Positions 1 through 7,002 of a DNA stretch of 8,439 nucleotides are shown here, in pieces. Positions within the stretch are counted from its first letter, which is position 1. Every line of letters starts with the position of its first letter. The position numbers and the translations under genes are program-made. Origin of the DNA: JALWSI01 sp964569095 [NCBI: uncultured Aquificales bacterium] (GTDB lineage Bacteria > Thermosulfidibacterota > Thermosulfidibacteria > Thermosulfidibacterales); the NCBI GenBank assembly GCA_964569095.1, contig CAZMTB010000091.1, forward strand, positions 1-8,439, read 5' to 3'. The notes beneath the pieces were generated by a model, which saw only the letters and a program-made list of their open reading frames with translations, was not told the DNA's origin and did not search any database.

Positions 1-294
1 CTGGGGCTCTCTGAGGACGAAGCCGCCTTTTACGACGCCTTGGCCGCCAACGAAAGTGCGGTGGAGGTCCTTGGCGATGAGACATTGAAGAAAATCGCCC
101 AGGAGTTGGTGGACAGGGTGCGCAAGAGCGTGACCGTGGACTGGAACAAGCGGGAGAATGCCCGGGCACAATTACGGGTGCTGGTCAAACGCATCCTGCG
201 GAAGTACGGCTATCCACCGGACAAACAGGAACAGGCCACGGAACTCGTGCTGGAGCAAACAGAGGTGCTATGCAGTGAGTGGACTACAGCGTGA
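1..294 (+). CDS. hsdR: Type I restriction enzyme R subunit (HsdR), C-terminal fragment
   Basis: The reading frame is open from the first base and ends at TGA 292-294, giving the last 97 residues of a much larger protein (HsdR is usually about 1000 residues); the start lies outside the window. HsdR is the ATP-dependent translocating and cleaving subunit of type I restriction-modification complexes. The visible part matches the C-terminal helical region of HsdR (DUF3387 type): a '[12 protein letters not shown]' helix, then '[20 protein letters not shown]' and '[21 protein letters not shown]', which are strongly characteristic of this tail. No nuclease or helicase motif is visible because those lie upstream. 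Six of seven arginine codons are CGN, whereas the genes downstream favour AGG/AGA, so this gene probably has a different origin. hsdM and hsdS would be expected to the left. Identification is by recognition of the tail only. Confidence 0.88.
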   Translation: MGLSEDEAAFYDALAANESAVEVLGDETLKKIAQELVDRVRKSVTVDWNKRENARAQLRVLVKRILRKYGYPPDKQEQATELVLEQTEVLCSEWTTA

Positions 295-413
295 AAGTTG
301 AAGCGGCATCCGGTTTTATTTTTATACGTCGCGGGGCCATTTGGGGTTCGCTCTCACTGCCTGAATCGCCTTTCGTGCTGCCCAAGCGCTTTGGGCGCAA
401 GGCCTTTCAATAG
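279..413 (+). CDS. Possible small ORF overlapping the hsdR end (remnant?)
   Basis: A 44-codon frame runs from GTG 279 to TAG 411-413 and overlaps the end of hsdR by 16 bases. It would start [10 protein letters not shown]. Such a short overlap is typical of a following gene in a restriction operon, and hsdR is often followed by a YgjP-like metallopeptidase gene, but no HExxH or other motif of that family is present. The arginine codons are CGN, as in hsdR. It may be the beginning of a lost downstream gene whose remainder has been replaced, or a chance frame. I do not recognise the protein, and no clear ribosome binding site precedes it. Low confidence that it is expressed. Confidence 0.2.
   Translation: MDYSVKVEAASGFIFIRRGAIWGSLSLPESPFVLPKRFGRKAFQ
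380..396. repeat. Short inverted repeat (stem-loop) after hsdR
   Basis: GCCCAA (380-385) and TTGGGC (391-396) are perfect complements around a 5-base GCGCT loop. A second, weaker stem, GCCT (402-405) with AGGC (412-415), follows. There is no T-run after either, so this is not a standard intrinsic terminator. It may help end the hsdR transcript or may be an element remnant. Confidence 0.35.
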
Positions 414-461
414 GCAAGAGAGTTGTTTGTGAGTAGGAGTAGCTCTAAAAACGCGAAAGCC

Positions 462-524
462 CCCTCTTCTGCCCTTGACAACCAGGGAGAGCAGAGTTAG
501 CTTCATTTAACAACCAGAAGAGGG
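462..524. repeat. 10-bp inverted repeat flanking the feoA promoter region
   Basis: CCCTCTTCTG at 462-471 is the exact reverse complement of CAGAAGAGGG at 515-524, with 43 bases between. The left arm lies just upstream of the candidate -35 box and the right arm lies just upstream of the feoA ribosome binding site. It could be a split operator or could form a stem in RNA if transcription starts further upstream. No canonical Fur box is seen in the region. Confidence 0.5.
475..503 (+). promoter_or_regulatory. Candidate sigma-70 type promoter for feoA
   Basis: A perfect TTGACA (475-480) is followed after 17 bases by TAGCTT (498-503), which matches the -10 consensus at only three of six positions. 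Transcription would begin near 510, giving a leader of about 30 bases before feoA. The -35 box and spacing are good and the -10 is poor, as expected for a regulated promoter, but this is pattern matching only. Confidence 0.35.
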
Positions 525-525
525 A

Positions 526-534
526 GAGGAGAGG
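526..534 (+). promoter_or_regulatory. Ribosome binding site of feoA (supports the upstream start)
   Basis: GAGGAGAGG at 526-534 lies 6-9 bases before ATG 541. The internal ATG at 658, which would give a normal-length FeoA, has only a GGGG run one base before it. The ribosome binding site therefore favours the longer protein. Confidence 0.55.
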
Positions 535-540
535 CAAGTT

Positions 541-888
541 ATGAGGCTCAGATGTCCGTGGGGTGGAGGAGGAAGAGGAAGGTGCTCCGATGAGTCTGAC
601 TTCTGCCACGACGAGATGGGACACCCTGGAAGAAGGCTGAGGATGAGAAGAAGGGGCATGGGTGGTGTTAGGCCTCTGAGTTGCCTCGGAGTTGGTGAGA
701 GCGGGGTGATAACCAAGGTAGAGGGTGAGATCCCCCTGAAGAGGCGGATCCTGGAGATGGGAGCCGTTCCTGGTACCGAGGTGGTGGTGGAGAGGGTGGC
801 CCCCTTTGGTGATCCTATAGACGTCAAGCTAAAGGGTTATCACCTCTCGTTGAGAAAGGAAGAGGCAGAGAAGATCCTGGTGGAGTGA
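541..888 (+). CDS. feoA: FeoA-type ferrous iron transport protein with N-terminal Cys/Gly/Arg-rich extension
   Basis: FeoA is a small cytosolic SH3-like-fold protein that works with FeoB in Fe(II) uptake. Residues about 43-115 form the FeoA domain: 'LSCLGVGESGVITKVEG', then 'RRILEMGAVPGTEVVVERVAPFGDP' and the closing 'LSLRKEEAEKILVE', all typical of the family (usually about 75-80 residues). The first ~40 residues are an unusual extension rich in Gly and Arg with Cys5, Cys15, Cys22, His23 and His28; Cys48 lies at the start of the domain. These could bind metal, but that is inference. Start at 541 is preferred because of its ribosome binding site; ATG 658 would give a 76-residue protein of normal size. 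feoB begins three bases after the stop codon, so the two are almost certainly cotranscribed. Nearly all arginine codons are AGG/AGA. Confidence 0.88.
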   Translation: MRLRCPWGGGGRGRCSDESDFCHDEMGHPGRRLRMRRRGMGGVRPLSCLGVGESGVITKVEGEIPLKRRILEMGAVPGTEVVVERVAPFGDPIDVKLKGYHLSLRKEEAEKILVE

Positions 889-891
889 GCC

Positions 892-2937
892 ATGGGAGAG
901 GGAAACGGGTCCGAGATAGTGATTGCCTTGGCCGGCAACCCTAATGCCGGTAAAACCTGCATATTCAACGCCCTCACGGGAGAACACCAGCACGTGGGCA
1001 ACTGGCCCGGGGTCACCGTTGAGAAGAAAGAGGGGCGCTGCAAGCTGGGTAACCAGGAGGTGCGCATAGTGGATCTGCCAGGTATATACAGCCTTAGTGC
1101 CTCCTCTTTGGACGAGAAGATTGCCAGGGACTTCCTGGTACGGGAGAGGCCGTCTTTTGTGGTTGTTGTGTTAGACTCATCTAACTTGGAGAGGAACCTC
1201 TACTTGGCGGTTCAATTGATGGAGATGGAGTTTCCCATCATCCTGGACCTGAACATGCTGGACCTCGCCCGTTCCTCGGGACTGGAGATAGATGAAGATA
1301 CCCTTTCCAAGGTTATAGGGGTTCCCGTAGTGGGCACCGTGGGGAAGACGGGAGAGGGGATAGAACGCCTCAAGGCGGCCATGGGTACAATGATCGCCTA
1401 TCCTCGGCCGCCCAGGTATCCCAGGTTTTACGGCGAGAAGATAGAGAGTGGCATCAGGGAACTGGCTGACTTCTTGAAAGAGAAGGGTATTCCCTGTCTT
1501 GGCCCCTATCCCAACCGGTGGAGCGCAATAAAGATACTCGAGAAAGACGAAGAGATATTGGCGCTTCTCCACAGGTGCAAGGCAGAGGGCGAGGTGCTCA
1601 AGAGGGCCAACGAGATAGCCCGCCGCATAGAGGAGGCCACCGGGTACGACGCCGAGACGGCCCTTATTGCCCGGCGATATGCCTGGATACACGGGGTGAT
1701 GAAGGAGTGCTGCAAGCGGAAGGCCTCTCTGGAAGAACGAATAAACCTCTCCCAGAGCATAGACCGCATAACAACCCACAGGCTGTGGGGCTTACCCATA
1801 TTTCTCGCCATCATGTGGCTAACCTTCAGGCTCACCTTTGACGTGGGGGGAATGCTCTCGGGCTGGCTGGACGTGCTCTTCACCGCGCTTGGAGAGCTTG
1901 CGGCCCTTGCGGTAGCCCACCTTCACGGCCCCCAATGGCTGGGATCTCTCCTGCAAGACGGAATAATAGGGGGTGTGGGATCGGTTCTGGTCTTCTTGCC
2001 CAACATCGCCTTTCTCTTTTTGGCCATAGGCATAATGGAGGAGACGGGCTACATGGCCCGGGGTGCCTTCGTGATGGACAGGTTTATGCATGCCATGGGG
2101 CTTCACGGAAAGTCTTTCATTCCAATGGTTATGGGGTTCGGCTGCAACGTGCCTGCAATAATGGCAACGAGGACCCTGGAGAATCCCAAAGACCGTATCA
2201 TCACCATCCTGATAAATCCGCTCATGTCCTGCTCTGCGCGGTTGCCCATCTACGTGCTCTTTGCGGGCGCCTTCTTCGCCCACCACGAGGGAACGGTGAT
2301 CTTCTCGCTCTACCTCTTGGGAATCGGGCTTGCCATACTGCTGGCGAGGCTCTTCAAGAGCCTATTCTTCAAAGGAGAATCGGCACCCTTGGTGATGGAG
2401 CTTCCCCCCTATCACCTTCCCACTGCCAAGGCAGTGCTAAGCACCACCTGGCACCGCAGCTTCCTCTTCGTGAAGAAGGCGGGAACCGTGATATTTGCAG
2501 CGGTGGTGGTGATCTGGATGCTGGCCCACCTGCCTCCTGGGGTGGCCTATGCCAGCAAGGGCAGCCTGATGGGTAAGATAGGCTCTTTCATGGCCCCCGT
2601 CCTGAAGCCCGCCGGCTTCGGCTACTGGCAGGTGGCGGTTGCCCTCGTGTTCGGAATACTGGCCAAGGAGATCGTTGTGGGTACCCTTGGCACCCTTTAC
2701 GGTGCAGAGGACCAGTCACTCTCGGCGGCAATCTCCCACCACTTTACGCCCCTCTCGGCTTACGCCTTCATGGTTATGAGCCTGGTCTACATCCCTTGCA
2801 TTGCCACGATAGGCGTTATTCGCAGGGAGACCAACTCCTGGAAGTGGACTGGACTGGCTGTGGGCTACAGCCTCTTTCTGGGTTGGTTTCTGGCGGTGCT
2901 CATCTACCAGGGGGGGAGGCTTCTGGGCCTTGGATGA
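892..2937 (+). CDS. feoB: FeoB, GTPase-coupled ferrous iron transporter
   Basis: FeoB is the inner-membrane Fe(II) permease with a cytosolic G domain. The 681-residue product is within the normal range. The G1 loop GNPNAGKT is at residues 15-22, the G2 region around '[13 protein letters not shown]' (36-48), G3 DLPG at 61-64 and G4 NMLD at 121-124; the G5 position reads 'TVGKTGEG' (149-156). A helical domain follows to about residue 280. The membrane part carries both Gate (nucleoside-recognition-like) repeats: the first includes '[12 protein letters not shown]' and '[15 protein letters not shown]' (Cys418), then 'MSCSARLP'; the second includes '[17 protein letters not shown]' near 588-604. 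All expected segments are present without a frameshift. A GGAG at 882-885, inside the end of feoA, is six bases before the ATG. No FeoC gene follows; instead a VIT1-type gene comes next. Confidence 0.97.
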   Translation: MGEGNGSEIVIALAGNPNAGKTCIFNALTGEHQHVGNWPGVTVEKKEGRCKLGNQEVRIVDLPGIYSLSASSLDEKIARDFLVRERPSFVVVVLDSSNLERNLYLAVQLMEMEFPIILDLNMLDLARSSGLEIDEDTLSKVIGVPVVGTVGKTGEGIERLKAAMGTMIAYPRPPRYPRFYGEKIESGIRELADFLKEKGIPCLGPYPNRWSAIKILEKDEEILALLHRCKAEGEVLKRANEIARRIEEATGYDAETALIARRYAWIHGVMKECCKRKASLEERINLSQSIDRITTHRLWGLPIFLAIMWLTFRLTFDVGGMLSGWLDVLFTALGELAALAVAHLHGPQWLGSLLQDGIIGGVGSVLVFLPNIAFLFLAIGIMEETGYMARGAFVMDRFMHAMGLHGKSFIPMVMGFGCNVPAIMATRTLENPKDRIITILINPLMSCSARLPIYVLFAGAFFAHHEGTVIFSLYLLGIGLAILLARLFKSLFFKGESAPLVMELPPYHLPTAKAVLSTTWHRSFLFVKKAGTVIFAAVVVIWMLAHLPPGVAYASKGSLMGKIGSFMAPVLKPAGFGYWQVAVALVFGILAKEIVVGTLGTLYGAEDQSLSAAISHHFTPLSAYAFMVMSLVYIPCIATIGVIRRETNSWKWTGLAVGYSLFLGWFLAVLIYQGGRLLGLG

Positions 2938-2949
2938 TTTGGGTTGGCC

Positions 2950-2978
2950 TTGAAACCACTGCCTCTTCTGGGTAGAAG
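2950..2978 (+). promoter_or_regulatory. Candidate internal promoter before the ferritin-like/VIT1 gene
   Basis: TTGAAA (2950-2955) and TAGAAG (2973-2978) are separated by 17 bases, matching the consensus boxes at five and four of six positions. Transcription would start at about 2984-2986, within a few bases of the ATG at 2988, so the transcript would be almost leaderless. This fits the absence of a ribosome binding site there. A small stem CTTCT/AGAAG (2965-2969 with 2974-2978) overlaps the -10 box. Unproven. Confidence 0.3.
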
Positions 2979-2987
2979 CGGTAGCCT

Positions 2988-4109
2988 ATGAAGACCGAGA
3001 AAGAGAAGAGAGCTGAGCAGATCAGGGAGTTTATCCGTGACGAGAGGGAGGCTGCCTGGCTCTACCGCTACCTGGCAAAGATAGAGAAGGACGAGCAGAG
3101 GGCTGCTCTCTTCAGGGAGATGGCAGAGATTGAGGATAGGCACGCCACCTTCTGGGAGGAGGAGCTTAAGAGGCTGGGGGATAGCCCTCCAGCATCGTAC
3201 AGTCCTTCTTTAAAGCTGCGGCTCTACTCTCTTCTTGCGAAGCTGATGGGGCCGGTTAAGACCGCCAAGATGCTGGAGGAGAACGAGTACTCCACGGTTC
3301 TCGACTACAAGAGGGCCCTCTCTTTCGTTAGCGACGAGAGCAAGAGGGAACTGGAGAAGATAATCAAGGACGAGGAGGAGCACCAGAAGACCGCCATGCG
3401 CATCAGGTTTGGCGAGAAGGGGGAGGAGCCCTGGCACACCAGGGGTCTCTCCATAAGGGATGTGATATTCGGCATGAACGACGGTCTTCTCTCCATATTC
3501 TCCCTGGTTACGGGCATGTCTGGGGCCACTGCCAACGACACCCACACGGTGGTGCTGGCAGGGATAGCCGGCACCCTTGCCGGCGCCATATCCATGGCAG
3601 CTGGGGCCTACGTCTCTGTCCAGTCAGAGAGGGAGGCCCAGGAGAGACAGATATTTCTGGAACGGGAGGAGCTCGAGGCCATGCCCGAGGAGGAGGAGAA
3701 GGAGCTGGTGGTGATGTTCCAGCTCAAGGGTTTTACCGAGGAAGAGGCCAAGGGCATCGCCTCCCGCATGATGGAGGACAAAGAGAGGACCCTGGAGCAC
3801 ATGGTGAGGGAGGAACTGGGAATAGATCCCGGCGGGCTGCCGGAGCCCTGGAAGGCGGGTGTGGCCTCTGGAGTCTCCTTCGTGGTGGGGGCAGCGGTTC
3901 CCATGCTTCCCTTCGTTCTCTTCCCGCCGTCATGGGCCATGGCCATGTGCATATTGATGAGCCTTGGTGGTTTCTTCGTCATCGGGGCAGGGCGCACCGT
4001 GGTAACGGGAAAGAATCCCATCCGATCGGGGCTCCAGATGTTCTCAATAGGTACGGGGGCCGCCATAGTCACCTACCTTCTGGGCAGGGTATTTGGTGTT
4101 GCGGTGTAG
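2988..4109 (+). CDS. Ferritin-like (rubrerythrin-like) domain fused to VIT1/CCC1 iron transporter (MbfA type)
   Basis: The 373-residue product has two parts. Residues about 8-137 form a ferritin-like four-helix domain with likely di-iron ligands: Glu19 or Glu21 in 'RDEREAAWLY', Glu49-x-x-His52 in 'EIEDRH', Glu98 or Glu100 in 'EENEYS', and Glu129-x-x-His132 in 'DEEEH'. Residues about 153-373 form a VIT1/CCC1 membrane domain beginning 'RDVIFGMNDGLLSIFSLVTG', with an acidic, Glu-rich cytosolic loop (about 209-275) that in this family binds iron, then C-terminal membrane helices. Proteins of this architecture (membrane-bound ferritin, MbfA, described in rhizobia and Agrobacterium) export iron and protect against iron or peroxide stress. 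An in-frame TAG two codons upstream makes ATG 2988 the first possible start; no Shine-Dalgarno sequence is evident. It follows feoB by 50 bases, so iron entry and exit are encoded together. Confidence 0.9.
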   Translation: MKTEKEKRAEQIREFIRDEREAAWLYRYLAKIEKDEQRAALFREMAEIEDRHATFWEEELKRLGDSPPASYSPSLKLRLYSLLAKLMGPVKTAKMLEENEYSTVLDYKRALSFVSDESKRELEKIIKDEEEHQKTAMRIRFGEKGEEPWHTRGLSIRDVIFGMNDGLLSIFSLVTGMSGATANDTHTVVLAGIAGTLAGAISMAAGAYVSVQSEREAQERQIFLEREELEAMPEEEEKELVVMFQLKGFTEEEAKGIASRMMEDKERTLEHMVREELGIDPGGLPEPWKAGVASGVSFVVGAAVPMLPFVLFPPSWAMAMCILMSLGGFFVIGAGRTVVTGKNPIRSGLQMFSIGTGAAIVTYLLGRVFGVAV

Positions 4110-4151
4110 GTGTCGGGGTGTATCTTGAGATAGGCTCGACGGTGAGCGAGA

Positions 4152-4157
4152 AGGGAG
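4152..4157 (+). promoter_or_regulatory. Ribosome binding site deciding the rpe start
   Basis: AGGGAG lies four bases before TTG 4162 and seven bases before GTG 4165. The seven-base spacing and the stronger start codon favour GTG 4165. Confidence 0.55.
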
Positions 4158-4164
4158 ACCTTTG

Positions 4165-4860
4165 GTGGTAGACCTGGATCAACTCATAGGAGACAATGGG
4201 GTACTACTGGCACCCTCGGTGCTCAGCGCCGACCTGTGGCGCCTTGAGGATGATATCAGGGCCATTGAAGAGGGTGGTGCCCACCTCATTCACCTGGACG
4301 TCATGGACGGGCGCTTCGTACCCAACATCTCTATGGGTTTTCCCCTCTTGGAGGCCTTGAAGGGGCGCACCAACCTGCCGTTGGACGTGCACCTCATGAT
4401 CGTGGAGCCAGAGTTGTACGTTAGGCGATTCGTTGAAGCGGGAGCAGACATCGTGAGTTTCCAGGTGGAGGCCACCTACCACCCCCACAGGGTGCTGGGA
4501 ATGATAAAGGAGGCAGGTGCCTTGGCGGGTATAGTCCTGAATCCTGGAACTCCGGCCGAGGCGGTGGGAGAGTTGCTGGTTGAGGCCGACATGGTGCTGG
4601 TGATGTCTGTGAACCCGGGCTTTGGAGGACAGAGTTTCATACCCGCCTCGTTGAAGAAGATAGACCTCTTGTCCCGAACGATAGCAGAGAGAGGGCTGTC
4701 CACGGTTATAGAGGTGGACGGTGGTCTCGGAGAGAAGACCATTCCCCCGGTGGTTCAGGCGGGGGGTAGGGTGTTGGTTGCAGGTTCTGCCGTCTTTGGT
4801 GCCGATGATGTGAGATCCCAGACTTCAAGATTGATCCAGGTGGCAAAGGGTAGTCTCTAA
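4165..4860 (+). CDS. rpe: Ribulose-phosphate 3-epimerase
   Basis: Rpe interconverts D-ribulose 5-phosphate and D-xylulose 5-phosphate in the pentose phosphate pathway, in the cytosol, using a divalent metal in a TIM barrel. Numbering from GTG 4165 (231 residues, the normal size), the family signatures are '[10 protein letters not shown]' (strand 1, Ser18), '[12 protein letters not shown]' (His43 and Asp45, metal ligand and catalytic acid/base), 'DVHLM' (His76), '[10 protein letters not shown]' (flexible loop) and 'EVDGG' (Asp185, the second catalytic aspartate), then 'VAGSAVFG' for phosphate binding. All four metal ligands are present. The commonly seen His of the 'FHPEA' segment is Gln100 here. 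TTG 4162, one codon upstream, is an alternative start. The gap to the VIT1 gene is about 55 bases with no terminator; the EF-G gene begins 14 bases after the stop, so these two are coupled. Confidence 0.95.
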   Translation: MVDLDQLIGDNGVLLAPSVLSADLWRLEDDIRAIEEGGAHLIHLDVMDGRFVPNISMGFPLLEALKGRTNLPLDVHLMIVEPELYVRRFVEAGADIVSFQVEATYHPHRVLGMIKEAGALAGIVLNPGTPAEAVGELLVEADMVLVMSVNPGFGGQSFIPASLKKIDLLSRTIAERGLSTVIEVDGGLGEKTIPPVVQAGGRVLVAGSAVFGADDVRSQTSRLIQVAKGSL

Positions 4861-4866
4861 AGGAGG
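4861..4866 (+). promoter_or_regulatory. Strong Shine-Dalgarno of the EF-G paralog
   Basis: A perfect AGGAGG directly follows the rpe stop codon, with eight bases before ATG 4875. Its strength suggests high translation of the EF-G-like protein from the rpe transcript. Confidence 0.75.
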
Positions 4867-4874
4867 TTGAGAGG

Positions 4875-6932
4875 ATGGCGTCGGCCCTCTTTCCCGTTGA
4901 GAGAATAAGAAACATGGGAATCGCAGCCCACATTGACGCGGGCAAGACAACCATTACCGAAAGGATTCTCTACCTCACGGGACGCATCCACCGCATGGGA
5001 GAGGTTCACGATGGCCAGGCGGTGATGGACTGGATGGAGCAGGAGAAGGAGAGGGGTATCACCATCACCTCTGCAGCCACATTTTGCCAGTGGAAGAACC
5101 ACGAGATCAACCTGATAGACACGCCAGGTCATGTGGACTTCACGGCAGAGGTGCAGAGGTGTCTCAGGGTGCTTGATGGCCTCGTGATGGTCTTCTGCGG
5201 GGTTGGAGGGGTGGAGCCCCAGTCCGAGACCGTGTGGCACCACGCCCAGAGCTACGGCGTTCCCACCATAGCCTTCGTCAACAAGATGGACAGGGTGGGT
5301 GCCTCCATGGACTCGGTGGTGGAGCAGATTGAGGAGAGGTGCGGTATCTTGCCCCTTCCCCTACAGATGCCCATAGGTGCCGAAGGGGGCTTTGAAGGAG
5401 TGGTGGACCTCGTCTCCATGAAGGCCTTCAGGTGGGGGGATGCCGCGGAGGAGATGAGTGAAGGGGAGATTCCAGACGATCTCCTGCCCGAGGCAGAGGC
5501 GAGAAGGGCCCTGTTGTTGGAGAGACTCTCGGACCACGACGACGGTATCATGGAGGCCTATCTGGAGGAGAGGGAGATCTCAGAGGGCGAGATTCGCCGG
5601 GCGGTGAAGAGGGCCACCCTTGCTGGCGGGATAATGCCGGTTCTCTGCGGATCTGCCCTAAAGAACAAGGGAATACAGCCCCTTCTCGATGCCGTGATCT
5701 GGTATCTTCCCTCTCCCAAGGAGACACCTCCCATAGAGGGGGTGATTCCAAAAACGGGGAAGAGGGAGAAGCGTTCTCCAGATCCAAAAGGCCCTCCCAC
5801 TGCCCTGGCGTTCAAGGTGAGCATGCTTTCTGGCCACAGGCTCGTCTACTTCAGGATCTACAGTGGCATGTTCAAGGAGGGAATGCGCCTCCTAAACACC
5901 ACCTGTGACAGGAAGGAGAAGCTGGGAACCCTGTTGAGAATGCACTCCAACAGGCAGGAGAGGGTGGAGGTGCTCGGGCCTGGGGAGATTGCCGCCACCA
6001 CCAGCCTTCGGTGGACCAGAACGGGGGAGACGCTTTGTGATCCCTCGAGTCCAATCGTCTTGGAGGGAATGGAGTTTCCAGAGCCCGTGATCTCCGTAGC
6101 CGTTGAGCCCAGGAACCAGTCGGAGGGAGACCGGTTGGAGGCGGCCTTTGGCATGCTTGCAGAGGAGGATCCCACCTTCAGCTTCGAAAGGGACGAAGAG
6201 ACGGGTCAGATCATAGTCTCTGGTATGGGAGAGTTACACCTGGAGGTGTTGTTCGAGAGGCTCAACCGAGAGGTGAACCTGGAGTTCAGCGTGGGACAGC
6301 CCCAGGTGGTGCGTAAAGAGACCATCACCCAGACCGTGGAGGTAGAGGAGCTCGTTGACAGGGTTTTGGGAGACGAGGAGGAACAGCTCACCCTATACGG
6401 TGGAGTCTCCCTGCGCCTTGAGCCTCTGGAACGGGACTCGGGGGTGGAGGTTACCTGGGATGGGGCTCTTCCCGAGGGGACAGACGAGGCCCGCCATGCC
6501 CACATACTGGGGGTGGTCTTCAAGGCCATAGAGGACGGCCTGACCAATGGGGTTGTGGAGGGTTACCCCGTTACCGATCTGAAGGTCTCTGTTACCGGGT
6601 ACCTCTACGAGCCTGGCAAGACCACAGACCAGGCCTTGGCCATGGCCGCTTCCCTGGCCTTGAGAAAGGGCCTTGAGAGGGGCAACAGCGTTCTCCTTGA
6701 GCCCATAATGGAGGTGGAGGTGATAGTGCCCTCTGAGAACCTTGGCGAGGTTACAGGTGACCTGGGTAGCAGAAAGGCGAGAATAGAGGGCATAACCGAC
6801 AAGGGCGCGGTTCAGGTGGTCAAGGCCTACGTGCCCCTGAGAATGATGTTCGGGTACACCACCACCTTGAGGTCTCTCACCAAGGGAAGGGGATCTCACT
6901 CCATGCAACTGGCTCGCTTTGACGCTTTTTGA
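4875..6932 (+). CDS. Elongation factor G paralog (FusA2-like translational GTPase)
   Basis: The 685-residue protein has the five-domain EF-G plan. G domain: 'AHIDAGKT' (18-25), 'RGITI' (60-64), 'DTPGH' (82-86, with the catalytic His86), 'NKMD' (136-139) and a G5-like 'CGSAL' near 257. Domain II begins near '[20 protein letters not shown]'; domain III contains '[20 protein letters not shown]' and 'GELHLEVL'; domain V contains '[13 protein letters not shown]' and '[15 protein letters not shown]'. The canonical domain IV features are missing: the GGRGQYGH-type segment is replaced by '[19 protein letters not shown]', and the tip loop that normally reads like HxxDSS is '[10 protein letters not shown]' here, with no His. 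It stands with rpe, not with rpsL/rpsG/tuf as the main fusA usually does. I infer a second EF-G with an altered or specialised role; a canonical fusA is expected elsewhere. It is not of TetM type, judged by its otherwise EF-G-like G domain. Confidence 0.9.
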   Translation: MASALFPVERIRNMGIAAHIDAGKTTITERILYLTGRIHRMGEVHDGQAVMDWMEQEKERGITITSAATFCQWKNHEINLIDTPGHVDFTAEVQRCLRVLDGLVMVFCGVGGVEPQSETVWHHAQSYGVPTIAFVNKMDRVGASMDSVVEQIEERCGILPLPLQMPIGAEGGFEGVVDLVSMKAFRWGDAAEEMSEGEIPDDLLPEAEARRALLLERLSDHDDGIMEAYLEEREISEGEIRRAVKRATLAGGIMPVLCGSALKNKGIQPLLDAVIWYLPSPKETPPIEGVIPKTGKREKRSPDPKGPPTALAFKVSMLSGHRLVYFRIYSGMFKEGMRLLNTTCDRKEKLGTLLRMHSNRQERVEVLGPGEIAATTSLRWTRTGETLCDPSSPIVLEGMEFPEPVISVAVEPRNQSEGDRLEAAFGMLAEEDPTFSFERDEETGQIIVSGMGELHLEVLFERLNREVNLEFSVGQPQVVRKETITQTVEVEELVDRVLGDEEEQLTLYGGVSLRLEPLERDSGVEVTWDGALPEGTDEARHAHILGVVFKAIEDGLTNGVVEGYPVTDLKVSVTGYLYEPGKTTDQALAMAASLALRKGLERGNSVLLEPIMEVEVIVPSENLGEVTGDLGSRKARIEGITDKGAVQVVKAYVPLRMMFGYTTTLRSLTKGRGSHSMQLARFDAF

Positions 6933-6943
6933 TCCGCCTCAGA

Positions 6944-6970
6944 TTGACATTGCCGCCCCTGGACTATACT
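6944..6970 (+). promoter_or_regulatory. Candidate promoter for the suf genes
   Basis: A perfect TTGACA (6944-6949) and a TATACT (6965-6970, five of six) lie 12 bases after the EF-G stop. The spacer is only 15 bases, shorter than the usual 17, which often marks promoters needing an activator or showing regulation. Transcription would start near 6977, about 26 bases before sufC, and the palindrome GGCGCC (6975-6980) sits at that point. Confidence 0.5.
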
Positions 6971-6992
6971 GAAAGGCGCCGGTTGGCTTTTC

Positions 6993-6997
6993 GGAGG
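6993..6997 (+). promoter_or_regulatory. Ribosome binding site of sufC
   Basis: GGAGG lies five bases before ATG 7003. It fixes the start, which also places the protein start right at the first ABC strand ([10 protein letters not shown]). Confidence 0.7.
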
Positions 6998-7002
6998 AAA
7001 GA

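Larger units (their letters stand above)
295..540. other. Mostly non-coding region between hsdR and feoA
   Basis: These 246 bases separate the restriction gene from the iron operon. The first 120 bases contain the doubtful small ORF and the stem-loop; 416-460 holds nothing recognisable; 461-540 holds a candidate promoter, an inverted repeat and the feoA ribosome binding site. No tRNA, attachment site or transposon end was recognised. Base usage appears to change within this stretch, making it the likely edge of the restriction island. Confidence 0.6.

Noticed and set aside
380-415. Intrinsic terminator of hsdR
   Set aside because: The stems are short and no T-run follows.
460-540. Fur box or riboswitch upstream of feoA
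   Set aside because: No GATAATGATAATCATTATC-like sequence is seen, and the leader from the candidate start is only about 30 bases, too short for a known riboswitch.
1177-1779. 200-codon frame on the minus strand within feoB
   Set aside because: It lies wholly opposite a clear FeoB coding sequence, shows no recognisable domain, and arises from codon bias in the sense gene.
1935-2576. 213-codon + strand frame within feoB
   Set aside because: It is in a different frame from FeoB across conserved membrane segments; its protein is low-complexity and unrecognisable.
3932-4171. 79-codon + strand frame at the end of the VIT1 gene
   Set aside because: It overlaps the conserved VIT1 C-terminus in another frame and has no recognisable product.
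4875-6932. Tetracycline resistance ribosomal protection protein (TetM/TetO)
   Set aside because: The G domain and switch regions follow EF-G closely ([26 protein letters not shown]), whereas TetM-type proteins differ in these regions and in the C-terminus.
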